Part shown: positions 43,198 through 52,846 of the stretch, piece after piece | How positions within the stretch are numbered: the first letter of the stretch is position 1 | Layout: each line of letters opens with the position of its first letter | NCBI GenBank assembly: GCA_965238265.1 | Contig: OZ250185.1 | Location: 1,922,001-1,986,000 of the forward strand | Reading direction: 5' to 3' | DNA length: 64,000 bases | Origin: JAJDUF01 sp965238265 | GTDB lineage: Bacteria > Chloroflexota > UBA11872 > UBA12225 > JAJDUF01 | Position numbers and translations under genes: made by a program | Notes under the pieces: generated by a model | Seen by the model: only the letters and a program-made list of their open reading frames with translations | Databases searched by the model: none | Told to the model about the DNA's origin: nothing

Positions 43198-44385
43198 TTG
43201 ACGAGCAATGATCCGCTGCGTATCGCCGTAGTCGGCTGTGGGGGGATGGCTGGCTCCCATCTTCGCGCGTACCGCGAGCTGGCGCAGAAAGCGCCGGGCC
43301 TCATCACGGTGAGCGCGACGTGCGACGTGGACGAGGCCCGCGCTCGCCGCGCCGCTGCCGAGGTTGCCGAGTTCCAGGCGCAGGCGCCGCGTGTCTATAC
43401 CGACTACCGGCAGCTCCTCGACGAGCACCGACCACCAGCGGTTGACCTGATCGTGCCGCATAATGTCCACCACACCCTCGTAGTCGAGGCCTTCGACGCT
43501 GGCGCCCACGTGCTGCTGGAAAAGCCGCTCGCCGTCAGTATTGCCGCCGGCCGGCGGCTCTTGGCGGCGCACGAACGGGCGTGTGAGCGGTCGCCCCTCG
43601 TCCTGGCAGTGGCCGAACAGTACCGGCGCACACCGGAGGCCCGGGTGACTTGCTGGGCAATCCGGGATGCGGGCCTCATCGGTGAGCCGCGGATGATCTT
43701 CTCACAACGAGTAAATCTCAGCATAGGCCTGATCGTCGGGACTGCCTGGCGCCACGACCGCCTCCTATCCGGCGGTGGTTGGGTGCTCGACGGCGAGGTA
43801 CATACGTTCGACCTCTTTCACAATATGTTCGGTCGTATTGCCGAGGTCTATGCCGCGGTACGGACCTTCGAGCCGACCCGCTACGCAGACCCGCAGACAC
43901 TCAGCGGCCCCACGCCCTCCGACGTTGAGGACGCCGCGATGGCCGTGTTGACCTTCGAGAGCGGGCTGTTGGCCAACTTCACCTGGACCCAGGCTGCCCC
44001 GGGAAAGGCGTTCCAGCGGCGCCGCTACTATGGCAGCGACGGCTCACTGGACCAGGATGGCTTGCACCGGCGCGATGGCACTACCTTGGGCATTGCCGAG
44101 GTGCAAGAGCAGTTCCTAGAGTTGCTCACCCCGGAGCAGAAGGAGACATTATTTCCCTACGACACCCGAGACCCGGTCCTAGTAGAAATCGTGGATTTCG
44201 TCCGCGCCGTGCGTGATGGCACCGTGCCGGAGGTAGACGGCCACGAGGCGTTAGCGGCGATGGCAGTGAGCGAGGCTCTGTACGAGTCGGCCCATGCGGG
44301 TACGCCGGTCAAGGTAGCCGATGTCCAAGCCGGCCGCGTCCGGGCAGCGCAGCGTGACATTGACGCGCACTGGGGCTTGCTGTAG
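43198..44385 (+). CDS. Gfo/Idh/MocA-family oxidoreductase
   Basis: A 395-residue dehydrogenase. The Rossmann loop is IAVVGCGGMAGSHLRAY, the family lysine is in HVLLEKPLAV, and the substrate domain has GGGWVLDGEVHTFDLFHNMFG, where H and D are the expected catalytic positions. TTG 43198 is the start because AAGGAGGT lies six bases upstream. It is longer than the 5162 paralogue. The substrate (sugar, inositol or aldose derivative) is unknown, and no pathway gene is adjacent on the same strand. Confidence 0.88.
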   Translation: MTSNDPLRIAVVGCGGMAGSHLRAYRELAQKAPGLITVSATCDVDEARARRAAAEVAEFQAQAPRVYTDYRQLLDEHRPPAVDLIVPHNVHHTLVVEAFDAGAHVLLEKPLAVSIAAGRRLLAAHERACERSPLVLAVAEQYRRTPEARVTCWAIRDAGLIGEPRMIFSQRVNLSIGLIVGTAWRHDRLLSGGGWVLDGEVHTFDLFHNMFGRIAEVYAAVRTFEPTRYADPQTLSGPTPSDVEDAAMAVLTFESGLLANFTWTQAAPGKAFQRRRYYGSDGSLDQDGLHRRDGTTLGIAEVQEQFLELLTPEQKETLFPYDTRDPVLVEIVDFVRAVRDGTVPEVDGHEALAAMAVSEALYESAHAGTPVKVADVQAGRVRAAQRDIDAHWGLL

Positions 44386-44429
44386 CCCAGCATGGTAGTA
44401 CCACTGATCTAGGCTCTGTTGACATTCCT

Positions 44430-44518
44430 CGGTCATTCCCGCTTGCGCGGGAATCCAGGGCGGGCGCGATGGCTACGGCCCCAGGTGCCTGGATTCCGGC
44501 CTCCGCCGGAATGACGGG
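44430..44518. repeat. Facing pair of ATTCCCGC-family palindromes
   Basis: CGGTCATTCCCGCTTGCGCG (44430-44460) and CCTGGATTCCGGCCTCCGCC (44488-44518) in opposite orientation, 27 bp apart, in the convergent gap between the MocA and GT4 genes. The layout resembles REP dimers (BIME-like). Confidence 0.65.
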
Positions 44519-44559
44519 AGGGGACACCATGAATGACACTCCTACCTGGTGGTCAGGTG

Positions 44560-45717
44560 CTAACTACCCCCGGCCTCGTGGAGGAGCCGGTGGAGCTTGG
44601 CAGCGCTGCGCTCCCATGTGAACCGCGCTGCTTGTGCCGTCCCGCGCTCGATAAGCGTGGCGCGTAGCTCCGAGTCGCCGAGACAGCGAGACAGTGCATC
44701 GGCTAAGGCTGCTATGTCGGTTGGCTCCACCAACAGCCCGGCGTCGCCGACCACTTCCGGTAGAGACGACACCCCCGAGGCCACGACGGGACAACGACAG
44801 GCCATCGCTTCGACACAGGGCAGGCCAAAGCCTTCATAGAGCGAGGGGTAGGCCAGCGCGACCGCTCCGGCGTACAGCAGACGCAGCTCGCTGTCGTCAG
44901 CGTCCTCGATCAGCCGGAACGAGTCGGTCATCTCGTGGTCTTGCACCGCCCGCTGCACCTCGGCATAGAGCCAGCCACGGCGACCGGCATGGACGAGCAA
45001 GACGTCTTCGCCGGTCTGCTCGCGTAGCAGGCGCACGGCCGCGATCAGTCGGGGCAGGTTCTTGCGCGGCTGTACCGTGCCTACCGAGAGGACGTAGGGA
45101 CGGTCGAGTCTGCGCCGGCGGCGCATCGCTCCCAGAGCGGCAGGGTCGTCCACCGGCCCGAAGATCGGATCGGCGGCCGAGAGGAGGACGGCAGTCTTTT
45201 CCGCCGGTACTCCCAGGAGTGCCATGGTGTCTTGGCGCGTGTGCTCCGAGTCGGTGAGTACCAACGCGGCGGCCCGCACGGCCCGTGGCACCGCCGCTGT
45301 GAGGAAGGCGACCAAGCCGGGATCGTGCGTCTCCGGATAGTGCAGGAATGAGAGGTCGTGGATCGTGACAACCCCCCGCGCGCGTAGCAGCGGCGGGAGC
45401 ACGAAGTTCGGCGAGTAAAACACCGCGCTGCCGGGGGCGCAGAGGTCAGCCCAGAGGGGTACTCGCCAGCGATGCCACAAGACGTTCAGCAGGCGCTCCG
45501 GGACGGGCAAGCGCCGCAGGGCTACCGTGCCCTCCGTCCCCGGCTCTACGTGTGGCGTCAAGGAGTCTCGCAGTGACGGGGGGACGGCCCCCGCATACAG
45601 CAAGGTGTAACTGTCGCCCGCTGCGGTGTGAATGAGCGCCTGGACCAGGGATCGGGTGTAGCGACCGACCCCGGCAGCCTGCCGCACGGCTGGGGTGTAG
45701 TCAATAGCGATCTTCAC
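44560..45717 (-). CDS. GT4-family glycosyltransferase
   Basis: A 385-residue GT-B glycosyltransferase (mannosyl/rhamnosyl/glucosyltransferase type). The N-terminal half starts KIAIDYTPAVRQAAGVGRYT. The C-terminal nucleotide-sugar region has VLSVGTVQPRKNLPRLIAA, ALAYPSLYEGFGLPCVEAMA and ASGVSSLPEVVGDAG, the usual E-x7-E donor site. The GTG at 45717 is chosen from the family N-terminus. It is the last gene of the minus-strand polysaccharide run, separated from the flippase-like gene by about 255 bp that hold repeats. Confidence 0.9.
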   Translation of the reverse strand: MKIAIDYTPAVRQAAGVGRYTRSLVQALIHTAAGDSYTLLYAGAVPPSLRDSLTPHVEPGTEGTVALRRLPVPERLLNVLWHRWRVPLWADLCAPGSAVFYSPNFVLPPLLRARGVVTIHDLSFLHYPETHDPGLVAFLTAAVPRAVRAAALVLTDSEHTRQDTMALLGVPAEKTAVLLSAADPIFGPVDDPAALGAMRRRRRLDRPYVLSVGTVQPRKNLPRLIAAVRLLREQTGEDVLLVHAGRRGWLYAEVQRAVQDHEMTDSFRLIEDADDSELRLLYAGAVALAYPSLYEGFGLPCVEAMACRCPVVASGVSSLPEVVGDAGLLVEPTDIAALADALSRCLGDSELRATLIERGTAQAARFTWERSAAKLHRLLHEAGGS

Positions 45718-45786
45718 GATGCATTGTCTCGTACACGAGTCTCCGGCTCCCAGGGGCGGTGCCGGATAAGCAAGGGGCGATGTGAG

Positions 45787-45955
45787 CCACAGAGCACACG
45801 GAGCGCACAGAGGATAGCAGCCCCGGACAAGCGCCCGTCCCCTGTGGCTTGCCATGGGTGGGACCGCCCCCCTATGGTCCTCCCGCTGTGCAGGGGGACG
45901 GTGCTTCCCTCCCCTGTGCGTCAGCACGGGGGAGGGCCAGGGTGGGGGCCACTAA
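45787..45955. repeat. Repeat mosaic (CACAGAGCACAC plus CCTCCC/GGGGGAGG composite)
   Basis: A CACAGAGCACACGGAGCGCA copy (45787-45812), then, after about 50 bp, the reversed composite CCCCCCTATGGTCCTCCCGC, CAGGGGGACGG and CCCTCCCCTGT...GGGGGAGGG (45867-45955). No gene is seen in 45718-45972. Confidence 0.6.
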
Positions 45956-45972
45956 CCACTCGCCACACGCCC

Positions 45973-46956
45973 CTACTTCGTGTGCTTGCTGATGAGGAAG
46001 ACGGGCAGCCCGGTCACGATTAAGCCCCAGAAGCTAATCGAGCGATCCACCAACGCCACGCCGAGGGCCACCTCCGGCGCGACACTGAACAGTGCCAGCA
46101 CCCCTACCATGCCGGTCTCGACAGCGCCCAAGCCGCCCGGAGTCGGGACGACGAGCAGCAGCGAGGCGGCAGTCAGGACGAAGAGTACCGGCCCGATGGA
46201 CAGCGGCACGTGGAGCGCATGGAGCACGAAGAACAGACGGCCGGCCTCCGCCAGCCACGCGAGGAGGGTGAGCGTGCTGACAACGGGCAGGTCCTGAAAC
46301 GAATGGAAGACACCGTGCTCGAAGCGCGAATAGTAGGCTTGGATCCGCGCGCTGAAGAAGCCGATGACGCGCGGGCCACCGTACCGCAGGGCCAGCACGC
46401 CGGCGATGAGGATGAAGAGGACGACGGACGCGAGCAGCGCTAATTGCGCCAGCTCGGTGCCCACGCGGCCCCGCAACACCAGCAGCCCACTCAGCGCCAA
46501 CAAGAGGACGAGCACCAGCACGTCAATGACCCGCTCCGCAAACACGGTACCCATCGCGCGCGAGAACGACACGCGGTCGGTGCGCTTGAGGAGATAGCCT
46601 CGATATGCGTCGCCAAGCTTCAGCGGAGCGATACTGTTGACAAACCAGGAGAGGTAGATAATCTCAGTCAGCCGCGCCACGGACAAGTAGGGGTGCCCTA
46701 CGTTGCCCAGCAGCCGGCGCCAGCGCAGCCCCCGCACCGGGAACGTGCAGATATACGAGCCAATCGCCAGCAGATAGAACCAGGGGTTGGCGTTGGTGAT
46801 GCTCGCCCAGGTGGCATCGAGATTCACGTCGGCAGCGCGGATGACCACGACCAGGACTGCCAGCCCGACGACGAAGGAAAGAGCCGTGCGGACGTTCAGC
46901 AGCCGACGCGCCCAGCTAGTGGATTCGTCGGCCGGCGCTTTGGTTTCTGAGGTCAC
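45973..46956 (-). CDS. AglD/UPF0104-type membrane protein (flippase-like, LPG synthase TM family)
   Basis: A 327-residue protein with eight or so membrane segments: ALSFVVGLAVLVVVIRA, VLVLVLLLALSGLLVL, LALLASVVLFILIAGVLAL, and later PTPGGLGAVETGMVGVLALF, the conserved P-T-P-G-G-x-G loop of the family. Start GTG 46956 overlaps the stop of the upstream O-antigen ligase-like gene by four bases. Family members help move or link lipid-bound sugars across the membrane. Here it probably serves the surrounding polysaccharide locus; the exact step is inferred. Confidence 0.85.
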   Translation of the reverse strand: MTSETKAPADESTSWARRLLNVRTALSFVVGLAVLVVVIRAADVNLDATWASITNANPWFYLLAIGSYICTFPVRGLRWRRLLGNVGHPYLSVARLTEIIYLSWFVNSIAPLKLGDAYRGYLLKRTDRVSFSRAMGTVFAERVIDVLVLVLLLALSGLLVLRGRVGTELAQLALLASVVLFILIAGVLALRYGGPRVIGFFSARIQAYYSRFEHGVFHSFQDLPVVSTLTLLAWLAEAGRLFFVLHALHVPLSIGPVLFVLTAASLLLVVPTPGGLGAVETGMVGVLALFSVAPEVALGVALVDRSISFWGLIVTGLPVFLISKHTK

Positions 46957-48479
46957 GCCCGCGCTCCCGAACGGTGGCTGGCTGTCGTCCTGCTCCCTGG
47001 CCGCAGACGGGAGGCGGCTGGCGCTGTCGTCTGCTCCGGAGCGGACGCTGCGTTCTCCAACAGGGCCAGCAGCAGGCCGAGTAGCACACCCACACCCTGG
47101 ACGAAGAGCATGTCGAAGATGCTGTGGATCGAGTAGGCCGTCAGGCCGCCCAGGATACCCACCGCCAGCGCCCGCAAGGCGCGGTCGTGCCGGTTGCGTA
47201 GCGCGCGTCGTCCCAAGCACACGATTGCCAGCACGAGCACGAGATAGGCTCCGAGACCGAGCAGGCCCGCCTCCGCCGCGATGTTCAGATAGAGATTGTG
47301 CGCGTGGCCCAAGGGTTGCTGCCAGTTGGCGAGCGCAACCTCCGGGTAGTAAGCGTCGTAGTTCCCAACGCCGATCCCCGTCAGGTAGTTGTCCTGGAAC
47401 ATACGCAGGCCGGCGTGCCATTGCGAGAGCCGCTCGAGCACCGACCAATTCTCCGGGGTCACCGGGGTGCTCACCACTGTCCGCACGTTGACGGCGGACA
47501 GGGCGGCGTCCAGCGCCGGTTCCGTGAATTGGCCCGGCAGCGCCAGGCCCGCGACGATAGCAAGCAAGAGCACGGCAGCGCCGAGGGCCAGAGTGATGCG
47601 TCGCGTGGCGCGACTGCCCAGCAGCAGGACCAGCAGCACGGCGCCGGCCAGGCCGAGCAGCCCTCCGCGCGACAGCGAAGCGAGCAGCGCGCTACCCAGC
47701 ACGACTACCACTAGGCCGGTACACGAGCGGATCCACGGCAGTCGCGCTTCCAGGTCGCCGAACGCCCAGAGCGCAAAGGCGATGGGGAAGAACAGGACCA
47801 AGTAGCCGGCAAACGGGTTGGGCTGGCCGAACGTGCCGTGCGCCCGCATCAGCACGTCGTTGACCAGGAAATGCGCCGGCCCAATGCGGCCGAGCGTCTG
47901 CACCAGCCCCACCGCTGCCTCGGCCGTGGCCGCTATCAGCAGACCGCCCACCACCCACCACCGCCAACAGGTGACGCGCAGCAGTGCCACCGTCACTCCG
48001 TAGACCGCGAACAGCTCTACCCACTTGATGACTTCCTCCAGCGAGGACTCGATGTCCTGAGAGCGCAGGATACTCAACATAAGTACGGCGAGCAGCGCGA
48101 GACCGGGCAGGAGCAGCAGCGGGCGCGGTAAACCGCGCACCCGGCGCAGCGCGAGCACCGCAGCGGCAACGTACAGCAAGACCAGCACTTCCGTCACGCT
48201 GACTCGGAATTGCCCTAGCGTCGTTGCAACGAGCGACTGGAAGGGCACCGACCAAGCGAGTAGGAACACGCCAACCAGCGGCTGCACCAGCAGCAGCAAG
48301 AGCACAAGCACGCCAGCGAGAGCCACGGCGGACAGCAGCGGTGGGGCAATGGCAATCGCGCTGCCGAGAGCGAGCAGCCCCACAGCGCCCCTGATGCGGG
48401 CCCACGGCGTAGACCGGGCGCCGAACGCCGGCCGGGTGCCTTTTCGGATGCCTCGATACGATGTCGCCAGTAGGCTCAC
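46953..48479 (-). CDS. O-antigen ligase/polymerase-family membrane protein
   Basis: A 508-residue polytopic protein with about 12 hydrophobic segments. A long extracytoplasmic loop (about residues 300-375) includes RLSQWHAGLRMFQDNYLTGIG and the GHAHNLYLNIAAEAGLLG motif (conserved H-x-H-N), which defines the Wzy_C/WaaL-type superfamily. It would join or polymerise sugar units on a lipid carrier outside the membrane. A paralogous membrane domain is in the 49517 gene, so the locus has two candidate polymerase/ligase units. Confidence 0.88.
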   Translation of the reverse strand: MSLLATSYRGIRKGTRPAFGARSTPWARIRGAVGLLALGSAIAIAPPLLSAVALAGVLVLLLLLVQPLVGVFLLAWSVPFQSLVATTLGQFRVSVTEVLVLLYVAAAVLALRRVRGLPRPLLLLPGLALLAVLMLSILRSQDIESSLEEVIKWVELFAVYGVTVALLRVTCWRWWVVGGLLIAATAEAAVGLVQTLGRIGPAHFLVNDVLMRAHGTFGQPNPFAGYLVLFFPIAFALWAFGDLEARLPWIRSCTGLVVVVLGSALLASLSRGGLLGLAGAVLLVLLLGSRATRRITLALGAAVLLLAIVAGLALPGQFTEPALDAALSAVNVRTVVSTPVTPENWSVLERLSQWHAGLRMFQDNYLTGIGVGNYDAYYPEVALANWQQPLGHAHNLYLNIAAEAGLLGLGAYLVLVLAIVCLGRRALRNRHDRALRALAVGILGGLTAYSIHSIFDMLFVQGVGVLLGLLLALLENAASAPEQTTAPAASRLRPGSRTTASHRSGARA

Positions 48480-48521
48480 GTTGCCTCGCTACCTGTAGCC
48501 CGGATTCTGCATACGATGGCC

Positions 48522-49514
48522 CTAGGGAGCCGGACGACGGGCGTACTCGGAGTCGCGCGTCGCCCGAAACCAGGCAATCGTCCCCGCCAGCCCCTCGCGC
48601 AGCGGCACCAGCGGCTCCCAGCCCAACACCGTGCGTGCCCTGGTGATGTCCGGACAGCGCCGGCCGGGGTCGTCCCGCCGCACCGGATCGGTTTCCTGGA
48701 CCGGCTGCTGCGTGATTGGGGACCGCGATCCGGCCACCTCGACCACCAGCGCCGCAAACTTGCCTATTGTCCACTCGTCCGGGTTGCCGAGGTTGAATAC
48801 CTCGCCGCGCGCTGCGGCCGCGGGCGCCGCGATGACGCGCAGAATGCCGGCGGCCAAATCGGTGACGTAGCAGAAGCTCCGCGTCTGTTCGCCGGTGCCG
48901 ATCACGACAAGTGGCTCACCGGCGAGGGCGCTGCAGATGAAACTTGGCACGACGCGACCATCGTAGTGGCGCGTGCGTGGCCCGTAGGTATTGAAAATCC
49001 GCACAATCCGCACATCCAGATCGTAGCGACGGCCATAGGCCATCGTCAGCGCCTCACCGTACCGCTTGCTCTCGTCATAGCAGCTACGTAGGCCGATGGG
49101 GTTCACGTGGCCCCAATAGGTCTCGCGCTGCGGATGCTCTTGGGGATCGCCATAGACCTCCGAGGTCGAGGCAAAGAGGAACCGACTGCCATGCTGCTGC
49201 GCGAACGCGAGCAGGTGCTCGGTGCCGCGCGCGTTGACCGCCATGATCTCCAGGCTCAGACGCCGGAAATCTAACGGACTGGGCGGGCTGGCCAGATGGA
49301 GAATCCAGTCCATGGGGGGCAGGTCAGCGGGCAACGCCTGGCTGACATCGGCATTGACGAACGTAAAGCCGGGGCGGTCGGTCAGCGCGGCCACGCTCGC
49401 GCGAAAGCCGGTGAGCAGATTGTCCAGACACCAGACCTCGTGCTCGTCGGCAAGCAGCACCTCACAGACGTGGGAGCCAATCATACCGGCGCCACCGACG
49501 ACGAGCACACGCAT
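48522..49514 (-). CDS. NAD-dependent nucleotide-sugar epimerase/decarboxylase (UXS-like SDR)
   Basis: A 330-residue extended short-chain dehydrogenase. The cofactor loop is VLVVGGAGMIGSHVCEVLL, the catalytic Y-x3-K is in SCYDESKRYGEAL, and FASTSEVYGDP carries the serine. The RIFNTYGPRTRHYDGRVVPSF and TRSFCYVTDLA segments match UDP-glucuronate decarboxylase more than a simple epimerase. It would supply UDP-xylose or a related sugar nucleotide to the polysaccharide locus. Its start is two bases after the stop of the glycoside hydrolase-ligase gene. Confidence 0.88.
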   Translation of the reverse strand: MRVLVVGGAGMIGSHVCEVLLADEHEVWCLDNLLTGFRASVAALTDRPGFTFVNADVSQALPADLPPMDWILHLASPPSPLDFRRLSLEIMAVNARGTEHLLAFAQQHGSRFLFASTSEVYGDPQEHPQRETYWGHVNPIGLRSCYDESKRYGEALTMAYGRRYDLDVRIVRIFNTYGPRTRHYDGRVVPSFICSALAGEPLVVIGTGEQTRSFCYVTDLAAGILRVIAAPAAAARGEVFNLGNPDEWTIGKFAALVVEVAGSRSPITQQPVQETDPVRRDDPGRRCPDITRARTVLGWEPLVPLREGLAGTIAWFRATRDSEYARRPAP

Positions 49515-49516
49515 TG

Positions 49517-52500
49517 CTAGGTACTCTCCGGCGCGTCAGGTGGTGGCACCGTCGCCTGTGTGGTGGGTGGTGTGTGTTGCATGAGCACGACCAACAAGCC
49601 CGCACTAGCCCAGCAGACGTAGGCGAGGTCCGGTAGGAAGTAGGAGTTGTCCACTAGCCCGTGTACCACAAAGTTGGTGAGGCTGCCGGCCAGCCCCAGC
49701 GCAAGCAGCTGCGAACGGTACGCGACGCCATCCTTCCGCAGCAACAGCCACACGCTGCGGCCTCCAGCCGCGAGCAGCCAGCCGAGCGCAACGATGCCCA
49801 TTATACCCCCGCGCAGCCAGTAATCGAGGACCAGGTTGTGGGGGTGCGAGACGAATGGCTCCCGCCAGGCGACACCCTCGCGATACGCCGGATAGGCGTA
49901 GAGAAACCCGTCCGGCCCTACGCCAAAGAGCGGATGATCCAGCCCCATCCGCAGCGCAGCCTGCCAGAGCTGGAGACGCAAAGCCATCGTGCCACCAAGC
50001 GGGTCCCCAACGCTGCTCAACCGCTCCACGCGCGTCGCCAAGCCAATCCCCAAGGTGAGGACGATGACGATGGCCACGACCGAGACGATGAGTGTCCAGC
50101 GTCCGGCAGCGTCCCTGAGCCGCCGCGCCAAGTGACGCCGCCAGGTGTTGCCCCTGATCGCGAGCAGGCCGATCAACACCACTCCCACGCCGACCGCGCT
50201 GGCCAGCCACGCTCCACGCGAAAACGAAAAGAGGAGTGCCGCACCGATGATGCCGGTGCTCAGAATCGCTACTCCTAACCGCCAGCTCTGCACTATCTTA
50301 GCGCCCATCGGCTTGTGCCGCCCCGGCGTGTCTGCTCGCCCGCTGTCGGTATGGAGGAGCGCCAGCGCGACAGCGAGGGGAAGCAGCCGTCCCAGGAAGA
50401 GCGCGAGGTGGTTGGGGCTGCTAGAGAGACCGGCGAGCCGCACGACGCCTTCCGCTTCGATGAGGCGCTGGCCGGCTGCTCCGAGGGCCAGCGCTGCCGC
50501 TCCGGCAACGATACCGGCGGCTACCAGCGCCCAGGCCAGCCGGGCCGGGTCGCCGCGCTGCCGGAACAGGGTCACGATGAGTACGAGCAGCAAGGCTGGC
50601 TCCAGCACCACGACCCGTAGCTCGCGCAGCGCCACCGCCGGCACCTGCGCGCCAACGGTGGCCACGGTCGCCGCGACGATCAGCAGCACGGCCGGCCCCC
50701 CAAACGCCCGCGGCCACCGCGGCCAGCGTTCGTGCCACACCGCGCGCGCCACGACGGCGGCGGCCGTTGTGATCCAGAGTAGCTCCGTCAAGGTCACGCG
50801 CCCCAGCCCAAGCTGCACGGCATGGGCGTGCCAGGGCAGCGACAGGATGAGCAGATACACCCCGGTACGCGGGCGCCACAAGACGAGCAAGCCGATAGAC
50901 CCGGCGCAGGCCAGCCCGGCCTTGCCATCGGGCAGCAGGAGCATGGCCGTCGCGGTGGCCAGGGCCATTGCCAGCGGCCCTCGGTCCGTGCTCCACCACC
51001 GGCGCAACAGGCCAGCGGGCGCGTGAGCCACGAGAGCTGCGAGCGGCCCGGTCAACGGGTGTAGGGGCACGGCATGCTGCGCCCCTACGAACGCATCGGT
51101 GTCTCCTACCATCCCCGGTTGGCCCAGGAGCGGCGCCAGCAGTGGAGCGAGGCTGCGCCGCAGCCGGCCACGCACTCGCCAGAGCAGCGCTATGAGCGCC
51201 GCGCACCACACGCCGCCCGTGAGGAGATACGGGCCGAGGGGGCGAGCGCGGCCGATCAGGATAGCGTCCACGCCGATAGCCGGCCCCAAGGAATCAGCCG
51301 CCTGCCGGCCCGTCACTACCAGCTCTAGCTCGTGTAGACGATCCGGTAGGCCCGTAGCAATCGGAATCCTCTGCTGAGATAGAGTCTCTGGCCGATATTG
51401 ATCGAGCAGCGCCCGACTGGCCGGGCCGGCCGGGAGCCGATTGGCCAACGTCGGTACCCCATCAATGGTCACTTCGGCGATGCCACGCCCCGGCCCCAGT
51501 GGCCCCAGCAGCACCACGTCCGTGCCGCGGAACGTGAGGCGGAGCGTCGTGCCGGCGATGGGGCCTTCCCAGTACCGCTGTCCGCTGGCGGCCGGGTCGA
51601 AGGTGTATTGGCCGGCGCCCTCGATCAGGATGTCCGCGTGGGACTCCTCGTGCCAGCCCAGCCCGAGAGCGGCAACGGCGGTCGCCGCTTGCAACGAGTC
51701 GTACAGGGGGCGCGGCCGCCAGTCGGTATCGAGCAGCGCAAAGAACCCCGTCGGGTCGTCGGGATGGACGCCCGGATAGCGGAGTACCCACAGCGCCATG
51801 ACGCCGACGAAGGGCCACTCGTCCCGCGCTCGCGCCAGCGCGCGAACGGTCGAGCGTCTCTGCTCGGCCACGGAAAACGACCCCCACGGTGAAGGACGCC
51901 CTTGCCAGCCGGGCGGTAGCGCGTTCCAGCCGAACTCCGAGACCCAAATCGGCTTGGACCCGTCCCCCCACGCTTCCATCAAGCGCCGCGTGAGTACCAG
52001 GCGGGGAAAGTTCGTGCGTTCGGGCGCGATACGATGGTCGTCGGCATCGGTCCAGAGACCGTAGGCCATCACCGAGGCAATATCGAAGTGAGCTTTTGCC
52101 CCATGCTCGTACATGCGTTCGAGAAAGGCGAGGTCGTCGAGGCCCCGGTCGCCGCGTTCGAGTGTGGGCGCAAGGCCGGCCGCCAAGACGCGGATCGTGG
52201 GATCGGCTTCCTTTGCCCGCCGATAGGCACTGCGTAGTAGCTCGACATACGCAGCGGGATCAACCGGGCGGTCACCCCACTCATGGTTCAGATTCGGCTC
52301 GTTCCAGATTTGGATGTGGGTGATCCGGCCCCGGTAGCGCGTGACAAAATCGTAAACGAAGTCGCCGTAGTCGAGGTAGTTCAGCGGCGGGTGGGTCCCG
52401 CTACTGTCGGGAGGACGCGCCCATTCGGGGGGACGATCCAGACGAGCGATGATCCGTATGCCCTGGCTCCGGGCCGTGTCTACGATGTGGTCGTACTTGT

Positions 52501-52840
52501 CCCAGGTGGAGCGGCCGGTCGTCTCGTGCGTGTATTGCCCCTTGCGCCGTTCCAGATCAGTCCAGAGGAATTCCTGGCGTATCCAGCGGACGCCCGCCTC
52601 CTGAGCCAGTCGCAATGATCGCGTCACTCCCTTGGGCGTTTCCAGCTCCAGGCGCGTATTGACGCCCAACTGCGCCACGGCGCGGTCCGCAATCGGCGCA
52701 GCCGGCAGGCCATAGCCGACCCCATCCTCGACAATGAGATGATGCAGCAGCAGCCCACCCGCAGCGCTGGCCAGCGCCAGTAACCAGAGGACGCCGGCGC
52801 TGAAGCCGACTACCCGCATACGCCGGCGATATTGACCCAC
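49517..52840 (-). CDS. Glycoside hydrolase (clan GH-A) fused to O-antigen ligase/polymerase membrane domain
   Basis: A 1107-residue fusion. After a membrane anchor (about residues 10-35, AGVLWLLALASAAGGLLLHH) comes a TIM-barrel hydrolase (about 55-390): the acid/base region is HIQIWNEPNLNHEWG and the nucleophile region WVSEFGWNAL. A beta-sandwich linker (about 400-530; DVVLLGPLGPGRGIAEVTIDG) follows. From about 545 on there are about 12 membrane segments of the Wzy_C/WaaL type, with HPHNLVLDYWLRGGIMGIVAL as the motif. Hydrolase and ligase in one chain would be placed on the outer face together. Two palindromic elements (50283-50327; 51061-51088) lie in frame within it. The hydrolase part is a paralogue of the next gene. 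Confidence 0.85.
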   Translation of the reverse strand: MGQYRRRMRVVGFSAGVLWLLALASAAGGLLLHHLIVEDGVGYGLPAAPIADRAVAQLGVNTRLELETPKGVTRSLRLAQEAGVRWIRQEFLWTDLERRKGQYTHETTGRSTWDKYDHIVDTARSQGIRIIARLDRPPEWARPPDSSGTHPPLNYLDYGDFVYDFVTRYRGRITHIQIWNEPNLNHEWGDRPVDPAAYVELLRSAYRRAKEADPTIRVLAAGLAPTLERGDRGLDDLAFLERMYEHGAKAHFDIASVMAYGLWTDADDHRIAPERTNFPRLVLTRRLMEAWGDGSKPIWVSEFGWNALPPGWQGRPSPWGSFSVAEQRRSTVRALARARDEWPFVGVMALWVLRYPGVHPDDPTGFFALLDTDWRPRPLYDSLQAATAVAALGLGWHEESHADILIEGAGQYTFDPAASGQRYWEGPIAGTTLRLTFRGTDVVLLGPLGPGRGIAEVTIDGVPTLANRLPAGPASRALLDQYRPETLSQQRIPIATGLPDRLHELELVVTGRQAADSLGPAIGVDAILIGRARPLGPYLLTGGVWCAALIALLWRVRGRLRRSLAPLLAPLLGQPGMVGDTDAFVGAQHAVPLHPLTGPLAALVAHAPAGLLRRWWSTDRGPLAMALATATAMLLLPDGKAGLACAGSIGLLVLWRPRTGVYLLILSLPWHAHAVQLGLGRVTLTELLWITTAAAVVARAVWHERWPRWPRAFGGPAVLLIVAATVATVGAQVPAVALRELRVVVLEPALLLVLIVTLFRQRGDPARLAWALVAAGIVAGAAALALGAAGQRLIEAEGVVRLAGLSSSPNHLALFLGRLLPLAVALALLHTDSGRADTPGRHKPMGAKIVQSWRLGVAILSTGIIGAALLFSFSRGAWLASAVGVGVVLIGLLAIRGNTWRRHLARRLRDAAGRWTLIVSVVAIVIVLTLGIGLATRVERLSSVGDPLGGTMALRLQLWQAALRMGLDHPLFGVGPDGFLYAYPAYREGVAWREPFVSHPHNLVLDYWLRGGIMGIVALGWLLAAGGRSVWLLLRKDGVAYRSQLLALGLAGSLTNFVVHGLVDNSYFLPDLAYVCWASAGLLVVLMQHTPPTTQATVPPPDAPEST
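50283..50327. repeat. 47-bp palindromic element, copy 4 (inside the ligase domain)
   Basis: On the minus strand GCCGGGGCGGCACAAGCCGA followed by TGGGCGCTAAGATAGTGC. It is in the coding frame, giving PGRHKPMGAKIVQSW, the same frame and almost the same peptide as copy 1 (GRHNPMGGKVVQT). Confidence 0.8.
51061..51088. repeat. GTAGGGGC...GCCCCTAC palindrome inside the fusion gene
   Basis: GTAGGGGCACGGCATGCTGC followed by GCCCCTAC: a 28-bp near-perfect palindrome centred on GCATGC. On the minus strand it encodes VGAQHAVPL. A matching intergenic copy is at 59049-59072. Confidence 0.75.
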
Positions 52841-52846
52841 CAGGTC

